A program made the position numbers and the translations under genes. 64,000 bases of DNA from UBA6814 sp040753075 (GTDB taxonomy: Bacteria > Desulfobacterota > Desulfovibrionia > Desulfovibrionales > Desulfovibrionaceae), in NCBI GenBank assembly GCA_040753075.1, contig JBFMHA010000013.1:7822-71821 (forward strand). The letters run 5' to 3'. Below, one piece after another: positions 33,691 to 43,680 of this stretch. The first letter of the stretch is position 1. Every line of letters starts with the position of its first letter. The notes beneath the pieces were generated by a model, which saw nothing but the letters and a program-made list of their open reading frames with translations, did not search any database and had not been told where the DNA came from.

Positions 33691-33694
33691 CAGG

Positions 33695-34696
33695 TCAAGC
33701 GGCCAGGGCCGCGGGCGAGGGCAGCCCGGCGCGGTCCAGGGCCGAGTCCACGATCATGCCCAGGAGCTCCCGGTAGGTGACTCCGGCCAGGCCGCAGAGC
33801 AGGGGCAGGTCCGAGCGTTCCGGGTTCAGTCCGGGCAGGGGGTTGACCTCGATGAACGAGGCCCGGCCCCGGGCGTCCAGGCGCACGTCCACCCGGCCGC
33901 CGTCCCGGCAGGACAGGCCGCGCCAGGCGGCCAGGGCCAGGTCCGCGGCGGCCTGGGCGTCGGCGTCCCGGGCCAGGGAATAGGTCACCCGGTCCTCGTA
34001 GTGCTCCTTGTTGTCGTACGAATACACGCCCTGTTCGGCCTTGGCCCCCAGGTGCACCTCGGCCACGCCCAGGACCCTGGCGCTGCGGCCGGTCCCGGCC
34101 AGGCCCACGGTGAACTCCCGGCCGGGCAGGTAGGTCTCCACCAGCACCGGCTGGCGGAAGGCGCGCAGCAGGTCCCGGCAGACCCGGGAGAGCTCCTCCG
34201 GGGTCCTGATCCAGGAGGCCCCGGTCACGCCCTTGCTGGTGCCCTCGGCCACCGGCTTGGCGAACAGGGGGAAGGGCAGGTCCACCCCGGCGATGTCCCC
34301 GGGCGCCTCCACCAGGGCGAAGTCCGGGGTGTTGATGCCCAGGTCGCGCACCACCCGCTTGGTCAGCCCCTTGTGCAGGGTGAGGGACAGGACCAGCGGG
34401 TCGGAGAAGGTGTAGGGGATGCGCCAGGCGTCGAGCAGGGCCGGGACCTGGGCCTCGCGCCCGAAGCCGTGCAGGCCTTCCGCGATGTTGAACACCAGGT
34501 CCCAGCGCCGGCCCGCGGTGAGGGCCTCGGCCAGGCGCTCCAGGCCGCCGATGCGCTCGGTCGCGAGGCCCAGGCCGCGCAGGGCGTTCTCGATGCCGGC
34601 GATGGTGACCGGGGAGTCGAACTCCGCGGTCTCCTCCTCGGAGTAGCCCATGGCCAGGTAGTCCTGGCGCAGGTTGTAGGTCAGGCCGACCTTCAC
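33695..34696 (-). CDS. ATP-grasp ligase, D-Ala-D-Ala ligase-like (first of pair)
   Basis: The 333-residue protein has a D-Ala-D-Ala-ligase-like fold: MKVGLTYNLRQDY-type start, LVFNIAEGLHGFGREAQVP, the ATP-grasp strand PLFAKPVAEGTSKGV, and VDVRLDARGRASFIEVNPLPGLNPERSDLP with metal-binding residues. It starts at GTG overlapping the kamA stop (GTGA), so it is co-translated with kamA. An amino-acid ligase directly coupled to an aminomutase suggests that it uses the aminomutase product. It is not a normal cell-wall Ddl by context. Confidence 0.88.
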   Translation of the reverse strand: MKVGLTYNLRQDYLAMGYSEEETAEFDSPVTIAGIENALRGLGLATERIGGLERLAEALTAGRRWDLVFNIAEGLHGFGREAQVPALLDAWRIPYTFSDPLVLSLTLHKGLTKRVVRDLGINTPDFALVEAPGDIAGVDLPFPLFAKPVAEGTSKGVTGASWIRTPEELSRVCRDLLRAFRQPVLVETYLPGREFTVGLAGTGRSARVLGVAEVHLGAKAEQGVYSYDNKEHYEDRVTYSLARDADAQAAADLALAAWRGLSCRDGGRVDVRLDARGRASFIEVNPLPGLNPERSDLPLLCGLAGVTYRELLGMIVDSALDRAGLPSPAALAA

Positions 34697-36006
34697 TGCA
34701 GGCCCCCGCGCATGTCGTTGGGGCAGACCGGGGCCGCGGCCCCGGGCGCCGGGGGGTCGAAGGTGCGGTAGGTCTTGCCCTCGTAGTTCTCGAACACCAG
34801 GTCGCAGCCGTCCCGGCCCTTGAGGTACTCGGGCAGGACCGGGGTCTTGCCCCCGCCGCCGGGCAGGTCCACCACGAAGTGGGGCACGGCGTAGCCCGAG
34901 GTGTGGCCGCGCAGGGCGCGGATGACCTCGATGCCCGAGGCCAGGGGGGTGCGGAAATGGGCCATGCCCGCCACCTCGTCGCACTGGTAGAGGTAGTAGG
35001 GCCGGACGCGGCAGGTGAGCAGGCCGCGCATGAGCGCGAGCATCACCGCCGGGTCGTCGTTGACCCCGGCCAGGAGCACGGTCTGGGAGCCCAGGGGGAT
35101 GCCGGCGTCGGCCAGCCGGCCGCAGGCCTGGCGCATCTCCGGGGTGAGCTCCGCGGGATGGGTGCAGTGGATGCTCATGAACAGGGGGTGGTAGCGCCGC
35201 AGCATCCGGGTGAGGGCCGGGGTGATGCGCTGGGGCAGGACCGCCGGGACCTTGGTGCCCAGGCGGACCATCTCCACGTGGGGAATGGCGCGCAGCCGGG
35301 AGAGCAGGTACTCGATGGCCGCGTCGGGCATGGTCAGGGGGTCGCCGCCCGAGAGCAGCACGTCGCGCACCGCGGGGGTGGCGGCGATGTAGTCCAGGGC
35401 CGCCTCCCAGTGCTTGCGTTTGCCCGTCGCCGCGGGGGCCTTGCCCACCCGGCGGGAGCGGGTGCAGTAGCGGCAGTAGGTGGAGCAGAAATCCGTGGTC
35501 AGGAACAGGACCCGGTCCGGGTAGCGGTGGACCAGGCCGGGCGCCGGGCTGTCGTGCTCCTCGCCCAGCGGGTCCGCGGACTCGTTGGCGTGCATGCTCA
35601 GCTCGGCGGTGGTGGGCGCCACGCAGCGCCGGAGGGGGTCGTGCGGGTCCTCCGGATTGATCAGGCTGGCGTAGTAGGGGGTCACGGCCACGGGCAGGCG
35701 GCCGAAGCCCGGGCTCATGGCCAGGCGCTCGTCCTCGGTGAGGTCGATGACCCGGGACAGGGCATCGGCCGAGAGGAAGCGGTTCTTGAGCTGCCAGTGC
35801 CAGTCGTTCCAGACGGTGTCCGCGACGCCGGGGAAATGCCGGTCGCGGAAGGCGCGGCTGGCCTCGCCCAGGGGCTGGGGATCGCGGCGCACCGCGGCCA
35901 GGCGCGTCGCGGGCTTGAACAGGGAGAGCGCCGGGGCCAAGGCCTCGGCGAATTTAGAGGGAGGTTCGGAGGGAGGCTCGAACTCGTGCGCCTGGGTCTC
36001 GTTCAT
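34693..36006 (-). CDS. kamA: L-lysine 2,3-aminomutase (radical SAM, PLP)
   Basis: KamA moves the alpha-amino group of lysine to the beta carbon to give beta-lysine. The 437-residue protein has the SAM-cluster cysteines C174, C178 and C181 (CSTYCRYC), LLSGGDPLTMPD, and the PLP lysine K387 in LPGGGGKTP. The two acids that bind the side-chain amine in the clostridial enzyme are present as D343 (YQCDE) and D380 (FVVDLPG), exactly 37 residues apart as in the reference enzyme, so lysine and not glutamate is the expected substrate. The protein is longer than EpmB. It heads the ligase/acetyltransferase genes. Confidence 0.93.
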   Translation of the reverse strand: MNETQAHEFEPPSEPPSKFAEALAPALSLFKPATRLAAVRRDPQPLGEASRAFRDRHFPGVADTVWNDWHWQLKNRFLSADALSRVIDLTEDERLAMSPGFGRLPVAVTPYYASLINPEDPHDPLRRCVAPTTAELSMHANESADPLGEEHDSPAPGLVHRYPDRVLFLTTDFCSTYCRYCTRSRRVGKAPAATGKRKHWEAALDYIAATPAVRDVLLSGGDPLTMPDAAIEYLLSRLRAIPHVEMVRLGTKVPAVLPQRITPALTRMLRRYHPLFMSIHCTHPAELTPEMRQACGRLADAGIPLGSQTVLLAGVNDDPAVMLALMRGLLTCRVRPYYLYQCDEVAGMAHFRTPLASGIEVIRALRGHTSGYAVPHFVVDLPGGGGKTPVLPEYLKGRDGCDLVFENYEGKTYRTFDPPAPGAAAPVCPNDMRGGLQ

Positions 36007-36093
36007 GGCGCTCGGTGCTCCTTTGGTTGAGGTCCGGGGTGCTCCCCCGCCGGTCGCCGCGGCCGGCGGGAGAGCGCCCGACGCGATTCCCGC

Positions 36094-36474
36094 CTACTGC
36101 CGGGCGGGCAAGTCCTCGGAGGTGAACTCCAGGTTGCCCTGGGCCGGCGCCAGGGAGCGGATCGACAGGAAGATGTTGCCGCTCTTGTCCGTGCTCACGT
36201 CGCCCACCGCGTCCACGGTGGACTCGATGTGGGCGTCCAGGCCCTTGCCCTTCAGGGTGTAGAGGATGCCGTTGTCCGACTCCAGGACCACCACGCCGGG
36301 CTCGGTCTCGTACACGTAGCCCCGGACCCGGGCCGAGTCCGCGGCCTGGGCCGACATGGCCCACAACACCAGCGTCAGGGTCAGCATGCCGAGGAAAAAG
36401 CGGGCCTGGCCCTCCCGCCCCGGGGACATGGCCCCCACGGCGGACTTCTTCTCGGGTTGGATGGTTTCCTCCAT
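36094..36474 (-). CDS. small exported protein of unknown function
   Basis: The protein of about 126 residues has a hydrophobic segment (FFLGMLTLTLVLWAMSAQA) ending at a plausible signal-peptidase site (AQA/AD), preceded by a long polar N-terminus. The mature part (~85 residues) is beta-rich: VRGYVYETEPGVVVLESDNG, then LYTLKGKGLDAHI and VDAVGDVSTD, suggestive of a small OB-like barrel. The start at 36474 fits better than the Arg-rich upstream extension. It lies 88 bases before kamA on the same strand and may share its transcript. Confidence 0.72.
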   Translation of the reverse strand: MEETIQPEKKSAVGAMSPGREGQARFFLGMLTLTLVLWAMSAQAADSARVRGYVYETEPGVVVLESDNGILYTLKGKGLDAHIESTVDAVGDVSTDKSGNIFLSIRSLAPAQGNLEFTSEDLPARQ

Positions 36475-36627
36475 TGTCAGCTCCTCGCTCTTCGCGCCCC
36501 GCCGGCCTCGGGCCCGCGGGTTGGCGCGGCCCGGAGGCCGCGGTTGGGTCCGTTCCGGACCGCGTGCTCTGGCGCGCCTCCGGACCGGCTCTCGGTCGTT
36601 CGAAAACATATTCGTACCGCAAACGCG

Positions 36628-36909
36628 CTACGGCGCGCTGCGGGGCTTCGCCTCCGGCTTCCAGGGCCGCAGGATCTCGTAGTCGCACACCGCCAGCTCG
36701 CGCCGGCCGCCGCGGTCCCGCACCTGCCCCTTGACCCGGGCCATGGCCCGGCAGTGGGCGAGCAGCTCCTTGCCCTTGGGCGTGTCCGCCACCACCGTGA
36801 CCGACTCGTCCCGGCCGTGGATGGACACCGCGGCCGGGGTCCCGGGCCGGTCCCAGGCGTGGGGCAGGATGATCCCGGTGACTTCGTGCTCCACCCGCCG
36901 TGCGTGCAT
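36628..36909 (-). CDS. small protein, paralogue of the next gene upstream
   Basis: The 93-residue protein shares a pattern with the 96-residue protein encoded at 36940-37230: GIILPxxWD near the N-terminus, a short beta-rich middle, GKELLAHC or GRKLLGLC, then V-Q/K-G-x-V and GGRR with a final xxYxxL. The two are tandem duplicates. The alternation of short strands suggests an OB-type fold, but no family was recognised. There is no signal peptide. The gap after it (36475-36627) is GC-rich with no clear signal. Confidence 0.75.
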   Translation of the reverse strand: MHARRVEHEVTGIILPHAWDRPGTPAAVSIHGRDESVTVVADTPKGKELLAHCRAMARVKGQVRDRGGRRELAVCDYEILRPWKPEAKPRSAP

Positions 36910-36939
36910 GGGTCTCGCCCTTCCTCCGCCGCCGGCCGG

Positions 36940-37230
36940 CTATTCCCCGGCGGCCGCCTCGTAGCCGCTGCCCGCGGCGTCGGCCAGAACCTTGTAGCTC
37001 GCCACCTCGACGACCCGCCGGCCGCCCTGGGCCGACACCCGGCCCTGCACCGCCACCCGGCAGTGGCACAGGCCCAGCAGCTTGCGGCCCGCGCCCTGGA
37101 GGCCGATCACCAGCTCGCCGTCCTCGGGGCTGAACAGGACCACCTCCACCAGCCGGTCGGACTCGTCCCACTCGCTGGGCAGGATGATGCCGCTCAGGCT
37201 GGCGTTCTTGTCGGCAGTGTGCTTGGCCAT
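36940..37230 (-). CDS. small protein, first of a paralogous pair behind a sigma-54 promoter
   Basis: The 96-residue protein (start MAKHTADKNASLSGIILP) is related to the protein encoded next door at 36628-36909. It has CHCRVAVQGRVSAQGGRRVVEV in its second half. I chose the ATG at 37230 because a GGAGGGGCC site precedes it. A well-matched sigma-54 promoter lies about 50 bases upstream, and the sigma-54 activator gene is next on the same strand. Function unknown. Confidence 0.75.
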   Translation of the reverse strand: MAKHTADKNASLSGIILPSEWDESDRLVEVVLFSPEDGELVIGLQGAGRKLLGLCHCRVAVQGRVSAQGGRRVVEVASYKVLADAAGSGYEAAAGE

Positions 37231-37281
37231 GGCCCCTCCGGGTCGATCCGCCGCCCTCACGGGCCGCTCGACCCCCAATAG

Positions 37282-37297
37282 GCAAACATCGGGCCAA
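37282..37297 (-). promoter_or_regulatory. sigma-54 promoter upstream of the small-protein/KamA region
   Basis: On the minus strand TGGCCC-GATGT-TTGCC has GG and GC exactly ten bases apart and resembles the amt promoter site. The start would be near 37270, about 40 bases before the ATG at 37230. The region 37231-37539 holds nothing else recognisable. An enhancer-binding activator is encoded immediately upstream (37540-38958), the likely regulator. Confidence 0.7.
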
Positions 37298-37539
37298 CGG
37301 AGAACACGTTGAAATACAAGGAGAATGTCGGGTAGTCCGGGAAGGGGTCGGAAACGCTATTTCCGCATCCTGCGGCCGGCTTCCCGGCCAATCCCGGAGA
37401 AAAGGGCCCGCAGACCGGCCAGGGGTCCTGGACTGCGAGACGAACGCTAAGAAATTCAGTGAGATGGCTGGTAAAATACGACCCCGGGCAAAAAGCGGAA
37501 TCTAGATTTCCGAACGACGGAAAGCGGAAGTTTGATTTC

Positions 37540-38958
<1,419 letters not shown>

Positions 38959-39267
38959 GCCACCCCCAAGGGGCCAAGGCCCCGCACGGACCCGTTACTC
39001 CCCGGCGCGCAAAAGGCGCAACACCTTCGCGCTCCGAGGGACGGGAGCGGCCCCCGCCGGCGGCGGGGCCGGGCGGCGAAGCCGCGGGAGCGCGGAGCCA
39101 GGGTGTCGCGCTCCCGCAATACACCCCGGGAGCGGAGGACTTCAACCCCTTTTTCCCGACGCGCAAAACCATCCGGACCCGGCCCCTTTCCCTCCGGCCG
39201 GCCTTCTGGTACCCGGACGTGGAGGACGAGGGTCCCGACCACCGACACTCAGCCCCGGGGGGGCGGC
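38959..39267. other. GC-rich divergent gap between the activator gene and cvpA
   Basis: About 309 bases separate the two divergent genes. Several GC-rich inverted repeats are present (for example GGCCCCCGCC with GGCGGGGCC near 39048-39070, and GGGAGCGCG with CGCGCTCCC near 39087-39117). I see no gene, no sigma-54 site and no clear sigma-70 promoter. Confidence 0.4.
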
Positions 39268-39966
39268 ATGAACGGATTGAACACGTTGGATTTCATCCTG
39301 CTGGGCGTCATCGGCCTGTTCACCCTCTGGGGCCTGTTCCGGGGGCTGTTCAAGGAGGTGGTCTCCACCCTGGGCATCGGCCTGGCCTACTGGGTGTCCA
39401 ACACCTACAACGAGGCCCTGGCCCCGTTCTTCTCCAACTGGATGAGCGACCCGGCCATCATGCACGCCGCGGCCTACCTCGCCCTGTTCGTGGGGACCAA
39501 CCTCGGGGTGATGATCGTGTCCTGGATCCTGGCCCGGGCCTTCCGCCTGACCCCGCCCGCCCTCATCGAGTTCCTGGGCGGCGCGCTGTTCGGCTCGGCC
39601 AAGGGCGTGCTCATCAGCGCGGTGGTGCTCATCTGCCTGGCCGCCTTCCTGCCCAAGGCCGAGTTCGTGCAGCAGTCCAGGGTGGGCGGCTACCTGAAGC
39701 CCGTGACCCAGTGGCTGGCCCGGTACATGCCCGACCGCATGCGCAACTTCGACCCCTCGGTCCTGGGCCGCCGCCTCCAGGACGAAAAGGGCGAATACAT
39801 GAAGAACTTCCTGCAGGGCTCGGACAAGCCGGACAAGCCCGGCAAGAAGGACGAGAAGGGCGACCAGGGCAAGGGGTCGGAAATGGAGCAGGTGGACAAG
39901 ATGGTCAAGAGTCTCGAAGAGCAGGCCGGACAGATCCAGGACCTGCTGAACCAGGGGAAGAAGTAG
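39268..39966 (+). CDS. cvpA: CvpA-family membrane protein
   Basis: The 232-residue protein has four hydrophobic spans in its first ~135 residues (LDFILLGVIGLFTLWGLFRG, the span near 60-85, and GALFGSAKGVLISAVVLICLAAF), which is the CvpA layout, followed by a charged Lys/Asp/Glu-rich tail with a short coiled coil (EMEQVDKMVKSLEEQAGQIQDLL). CvpA was named for colicin V production; its general role is unclear. It precedes mazG by two bases and is probably co-transcribed. Confidence 0.88.
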   Translation: MNGLNTLDFILLGVIGLFTLWGLFRGLFKEVVSTLGIGLAYWVSNTYNEALAPFFSNWMSDPAIMHAAAYLALFVGTNLGVMIVSWILARAFRLTPPALIEFLGGALFGSAKGVLISAVVLICLAAFLPKAEFVQQSRVGGYLKPVTQWLARYMPDRMRNFDPSVLGRRLQDEKGEYMKNFLQGSDKPDKPGKKDEKGDQGKGSEMEQVDKMVKSLEEQAGQIQDLLNQGKK

Positions 39967-39968
39967 CC

Positions 39969-40850
39969 GTGTCCGAAAACGCCGCCGCGACGCCCGACGA
40001 ACAGGAGAACGCCCGGGCCCTGGCCGAGGTCCTCGGCGTGGTCCGGGCGCTCATCGCCGAGAACGGCTGCCCCTGGGACCGGCAGCAGACCCCGCACAGC
40101 CTGGCCGACTACATCCTGGAGGAGGGCCACGAACTGGTGGAGGCCCTGCGCGCGGACGCGGCCATGCCCAGCCCGGCGGAGGCCGCCGGCCCCACCCCGG
40201 GCCACGCCAAGGCCGTGGCCGAGGTGGCCGAGGAGCTGGGCGACCTGGCCTTCCTGCTGTTCTTCATCGCCACCCTCTACGAGCGCTCCGGCCGGCTGAC
40301 CCTGGCCCAGGCCCTGCGCGCCAACGCGGCCAAGATGGTGCGCCGCCACCCCCACGTGTTCGGCGACCTGGAGCTGGCCGACCGCGACGAACTCCTGCGC
40401 AACTGGGAGCGCATCAAGCGCGAGGAGAAGACCGAGAACGGCCGGGCCCCGGGGGTGTTCGACTCCCTGCCCAAGGGCCTGCCGCCGCTGTTGCGCGCCT
40501 ACCGCATCCACTCCAAGGCCGCCCGGGTGGGCTTCACCTGGGATTCGGACCAGGACGCCCTGGGCCAGTACCGCCGGGAATGGGCCGAATGGGAGGAGGC
40601 CCGGGCCGCGGCCGATCCGGAGCGCATGGAGCGGGAGTTCGGGGACGTGCTCTTCACCCTGGCGGAGCTGGGCCGGCGCGCGGGGATCAAGGCCAACGCC
40701 GCCCTGGACCACGCCAACCGCAAGTTCCTGGCCCGGTTCGAGGCCATGGAGCGCCTGGCCCGGGAGCGGGGACTGGACCTGCCCGGCCTCTCCCTGGAGG
40801 AGAAGAACCGGCTGTGGGACGAGGCCAAGGCCGGGGAAGGCCGGGACTAG
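39969..40850 (+). CDS. mazG: nucleoside triphosphate pyrophosphohydrolase
   Basis: MazG hydrolyses NTPs and dNTPs to the monophosphate and PPi, cleaning the pool and affecting ppGpp-related stress. The 293-residue protein has two tandem MazG domains: the first with CPWDRQQTPHSL and EEGHELVEAL then EELGDLAFLLFF, the second with VGFTWDSDQDAL and EREFGDVLFTLAELGR. Acidic metal-binding EExxE/D patterns are intact in both. It starts at GTG two bases after cvpA. Confidence 0.94.
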   Translation: MSENAAATPDEQENARALAEVLGVVRALIAENGCPWDRQQTPHSLADYILEEGHELVEALRADAAMPSPAEAAGPTPGHAKAVAEVAEELGDLAFLLFFIATLYERSGRLTLAQALRANAAKMVRRHPHVFGDLELADRDELLRNWERIKREEKTENGRAPGVFDSLPKGLPPLLRAYRIHSKAARVGFTWDSDQDALGQYRREWAEWEEARAAADPERMEREFGDVLFTLAELGRRAGIKANAALDHANRKFLARFEAMERLARERGLDLPGLSLEEKNRLWDEAKAGEGRD

Positions 40851-40993
40851 AGCGGGAGATACTTGAACACGAAGCGCTCGTAGGCGCGGGACAGGCGCAG
40901 GGCGCGGGGCCGGGCCAGCCCGCTGTCGAGCAGGCGGCAGTAGACGTGGAGCGGATTGAGCAGATGGCGGAGGCTGTGGCGCAGTCGGCCCAT
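40847..40993 (-). CDS. small basic protein
   Basis: The frame encodes 48 residues, MGRLRHSLRHLLNPLHVYCRL through YERFVFKYLPL, rich in Arg, His and Leu. Its stop overlaps the end of mazG on the other strand by four bases. It is a plausible small conserved gene in this group because of its regular amphipathic pattern, but no ribosome site is strong, and it may be spurious. A longer start at 41095 is less likely. Confidence 0.4.
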   Translation of the reverse strand: MGRLRHSLRHLLNPLHVYCRLLDSGLARPRALRLSRAYERFVFKYLPL

Positions 40994-41190
40994 ACGGTTC
41001 CCTGAAGCGGACCTGATTGCCGGAATTTTGCGGTTTCTGCCAGAAGGACCGGGGAAAGACAAGGGCCGGTTATCCAGCCGGGCGGCCCGTTGCAAGAGCC
41101 TGTTCTTAACGTTTTCAACCGCGCATCATCGCGGGCGCATCGCCGCAACGCTCCAGGATGGCTCGCCATTCGGCGCGCCGAACGGGCGCG

Positions 41191-41219
41191 CGGGGAGGCT
41201 GTTTTCAACAGCCCCCCCG
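41191..41219. other. inverted repeat downstream of the chemoreceptor gene
   Basis: CGGGGAGGCTGTT (41191-41203) and AACAGCCCCCCCG (41207-41219) form a near-perfect hairpin with a three-base loop, about 37 bases after the chemoreceptor stop. No T-run follows on the minus strand, so it may be a weak terminator or an mRNA end-stabilising hairpin. Confidence 0.45.
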
Positions 41220-41256
41220 CGGCGCAACCGCTTCAGCGCGTCAGAAGCCGAGGAGT

Positions 41257-43095
41257 TCAGTCCTCGGACTGGAGCTCCTGGATCAGGTTTCGCATCTCCT
41301 GGGACTGGGCGGCCAGCTCGGCCACGGCCTTGGCCGCCTCGTTCATGGCCACCGCGGTCTCGGTCGAGATCCGGTTCACGTCCTCCACCGCCCGGTTGAT
41401 CTCCTCGCTGGCCGCGGACTGCTCCTCGGCCGCGGTGGCGATGGAGCGCACCTGGTCCGAGGCCTGGTCCACCAGGGCCACGATCTCGCGCAGGGCCTCG
41501 CCCGAGGTGTGGGCCAGGGCGGTGGCCTCCTCGATGGTCTTCACCGCCTTGTCCACGCTGTCCACGCTGACCCGGGCGCCCTGCTGGATGCCGGAGATGG
41601 CGTCGCCGACCTCCTTGGTGGCGGTCATGGTCTTCTCGGCCAGCTTGCGCACCTCGTCGGCCACCACGGCGAAGCCGCGGCCGGCGTCGCCGGCCCGGGC
41701 CGCCTCGATGGCCGCGTTGAGCGCCAGCAGGTTGGTCTGGTCCGCGATGTCGGTGATCACGTTCATGATCCGGCCGATGTCCTCGGCCTGCTTGCCCAGG
41801 GAGGCCATGTCCGCCTTCAGGGCCAGGGACTGCTTCTGGACCTGGGCGATGCTGTCCACCACCCGGCCCACCACCGAGGAGCCGTCCTGGGCCTTCTTGC
41901 GGGCGGAATCCGTGGTCTCGGCCGCGGTGCCCGCGTTGCGGGCCACCTCGAGCACGGTGGCGTTCATCTCCTCCATGGCCGTGGCCGTCTCTCCGGCCCG
42001 CTGGGCCTGGTGCTCGGACCCCCGGCTGGACTCGTCGATCTGGGCCGAGAGCTCCTCCGAGGCCGAGGTCACCACCTCGACCACGCTCTCCAGCCGGTCG
42101 GCCGCGGCCAGCATGCCCTCGCGCCGGGCCGCCACGGCCTTCTCCCGGGCCTCCTCGGCCTCGGCCGTGGCCTGGCGGGCGCGCTCGGCCTCCTCGCCCG
42201 CGGTGCGCACCGCGGCCTCGGCCTCGGCGATCTTCTCCTTCAGGCGGCCGACCATGGCTTCGATGCTGGCCTTGAGCCGCAGCATCTCGCCGTAGAACCG
42301 GCCGGCCATCTGCTGGTCCAGGTTGCCCTGCTCCACGCCGCCGGCGAAGTCCACCAGCGCGGCCACCGGCCGGGACACGCTGCGGGCGATGAGCGCGGTC
42401 AGGAGCAGGGACACCGCCATGACCACCCCCGAGAGGATAACCACGAACCAGCGCATGCGGGCCAGCTCGGCGTACACGTCGTCGATGTAGATCCCGGTGC
42501 CGATGACCCAGCCCCAGGACGTGTACAGCCGGACGTAGGACTCCTTGGGGAAGAGCTCCTTGGTCACGCCCCCCGAGATCGGCTTGGGCCACTCGTAGGA
42601 CACGTAGCCCTCGTTCGCGGACTTGCACACCTCCACAAAGGCCTGGAAGAGGTTCTTGGCCTTCACCGGCTCGTTCTTCCCCGTCCGGCCCCGGACCATG
42701 TTGTACGCCTTCTCGAACTTGGCGTCGGAGAGCTCCTTGCCGTCCAGGCTGGGCACCGTGGGGTGCATGATCATCTTGGGATAGGGCAGGCCGGTGTCGT
42801 TGATCCAGAAGTAGTCGTTGTTGCCGTAGCGCATGTTCTTGATGCGCTCCTTGGCGCGCTTCTGGGCCTCCTCCAGGGTGAATTCGCCCGCCTGGACCCG
42901 CTTCTCGTACTCCGCCACCAGGTTGTAGGTGGTGTCCACCAGGCTGGAGAGGAAGGCCCGCTTCTGCTCGATGAGGGTCCTCTCCACCTTGGGCAGGAAC
43001 ACCCCGAAGGTCCCGGCCAGGAACAGGCCGACCACCAGGAGGGCGATGGCGATGATCTTGGTGAGGACGCTGACATGTAGCAGGCGATTGAACAT
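41257..43095 (-). CDS. methyl-accepting chemotaxis protein with single Cache sensor domain
   Basis: The 612-residue receptor has a membrane span at ~10-32, a periplasmic single-Cache domain (~35-190, with NDYFWINDTGLPYPKMIMHP and GWVIGTGIYIDDV), a second span at ~195-217, HAMP (SVSRPVAALVDFA), a coiled linker and the signalling domain with the hairpin tip IADQTNLLALNAAIEAARAGDAGRGFAVVADEVRKLAE. It should feed CheA/CheW. Single-Cache receptors often bind small organic acids; the ligand is not evident. I chose the ATG at 43095 for its GAGGG site and the position of the first span. Confidence 0.94.
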   Translation of the reverse strand: MFNRLLHVSVLTKIIAIALLVVGLFLAGTFGVFLPKVERTLIEQKRAFLSSLVDTTYNLVAEYEKRVQAGEFTLEEAQKRAKERIKNMRYGNNDYFWINDTGLPYPKMIMHPTVPSLDGKELSDAKFEKAYNMVRGRTGKNEPVKAKNLFQAFVEVCKSANEGYVSYEWPKPISGGVTKELFPKESYVRLYTSWGWVIGTGIYIDDVYAELARMRWFVVILSGVVMAVSLLLTALIARSVSRPVAALVDFAGGVEQGNLDQQMAGRFYGEMLRLKASIEAMVGRLKEKIAEAEAAVRTAGEEAERARQATAEAEEAREKAVAARREGMLAAADRLESVVEVVTSASEELSAQIDESSRGSEHQAQRAGETATAMEEMNATVLEVARNAGTAAETTDSARKKAQDGSSVVGRVVDSIAQVQKQSLALKADMASLGKQAEDIGRIMNVITDIADQTNLLALNAAIEAARAGDAGRGFAVVADEVRKLAEKTMTATKEVGDAISGIQQGARVSVDSVDKAVKTIEEATALAHTSGEALREIVALVDQASDQVRSIATAAEEQSAASEEINRAVEDVNRISTETAVAMNEAAKAVAELAAQSQEMRNLIQELQSED

Positions 43096-43178
43096 GGTCG
43101 TACCCTCGCTGTAAGAGGTGGCGGCGGACTGTCGCCAGCATGGAGGTACCGCCTCCAAACCCAATCTCCCGCTAGATG

Positions 43179-43206
43179 ATAATATAAGTAGGAATGAGAT
43201 TGTCAA
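43179..43206 (-). promoter_or_regulatory. sigma-70 promoter of the chemoreceptor gene
   Basis: On the minus strand TTGACA (43206-43201) is followed after 16 bases by TATTAT (43184-43179), a close match to consensus. The start would fall near 43172, about 77 bases before the ATG. The remaining upstream gap to tRNA-Phe (43207-43425) is AT-richer and shows nothing else certain. Confidence 0.7.
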
Positions 43207-43425
43207 CCGCGAAGAATTCGCACGGACCCATATATGGTGGGCAGCAGGGCCATGGGCCGCACCTTCGCGTTCTGTCATTCTTTTCCCATTTCTGGAATAT
43301 ATTGATCGTTATGGCTAACTTCTTCCCATTCCTCCCAGTACGCCCGCCCCGAACCGGCCGCGACCTTTTTTCCCACCCCCCTTGCCAACCGACGCCGGAT
43401 GGGCTAGAAGCGACTTCCTCAACGC

Positions 43426-43501
43426 GCCGGGGTAGCTCAGTTGGTAGAGCAGGGGACTGAAAATCCCCGTGTCGGGAGTTCAACTCTCTCCCCCGGCACC
43501 A
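43426..43501 (+). tRNA. tRNA-Phe (anticodon GAA)
   Basis: A 76-base cloverleaf starts GCCGGGG and ends CCCCGGC-A-CCA with CCA encoded. The D-arm has AGCTCAGTTGGTAGAGC, the anticodon loop CTGAAAA holds GAA at 43459-43461, and the T-arm contains GTTCAAC. A strong terminator follows within ten bases. Confidence 0.97.
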
Positions 43502-43510
43502 GGAAAAACA

Positions 43511-43548
43511 AGGATGCCAGGCTGGTCCAGCTTGGCATCCTTTCTTTT
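43511..43548 (+). terminator. terminator of tRNA-Phe
   Basis: AGGATGCCA (43511-43519) pairs with TGGCATCCT (43533-43541), and inner bases (AGGCTGG / CCAGCTT) can extend the stem. The run TTTCTTTTT follows. The hairpin begins ten bases after the tRNA CCA end. Confidence 0.88.
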
Positions 43549-43680
43549 TGGCCCCGAAGCGTCATTATTCCCCGCCAAAGGCCCTTCTGCTGCGGCTCGT
43601 CATTTCGAGGCGTTGCGCGCTGCCGCCCCCCTTTGCCGGGCGCTCGGGGCCGATGGCCGGGCCCGCGCGGACGCGGGCCC

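Noticed and set aside
36475..36627. Second sigma-54 promoter before the exported-protein gene
   Set aside because: GCAAACGCGCTACGG lacks the second GG at the required ten-base spacing.
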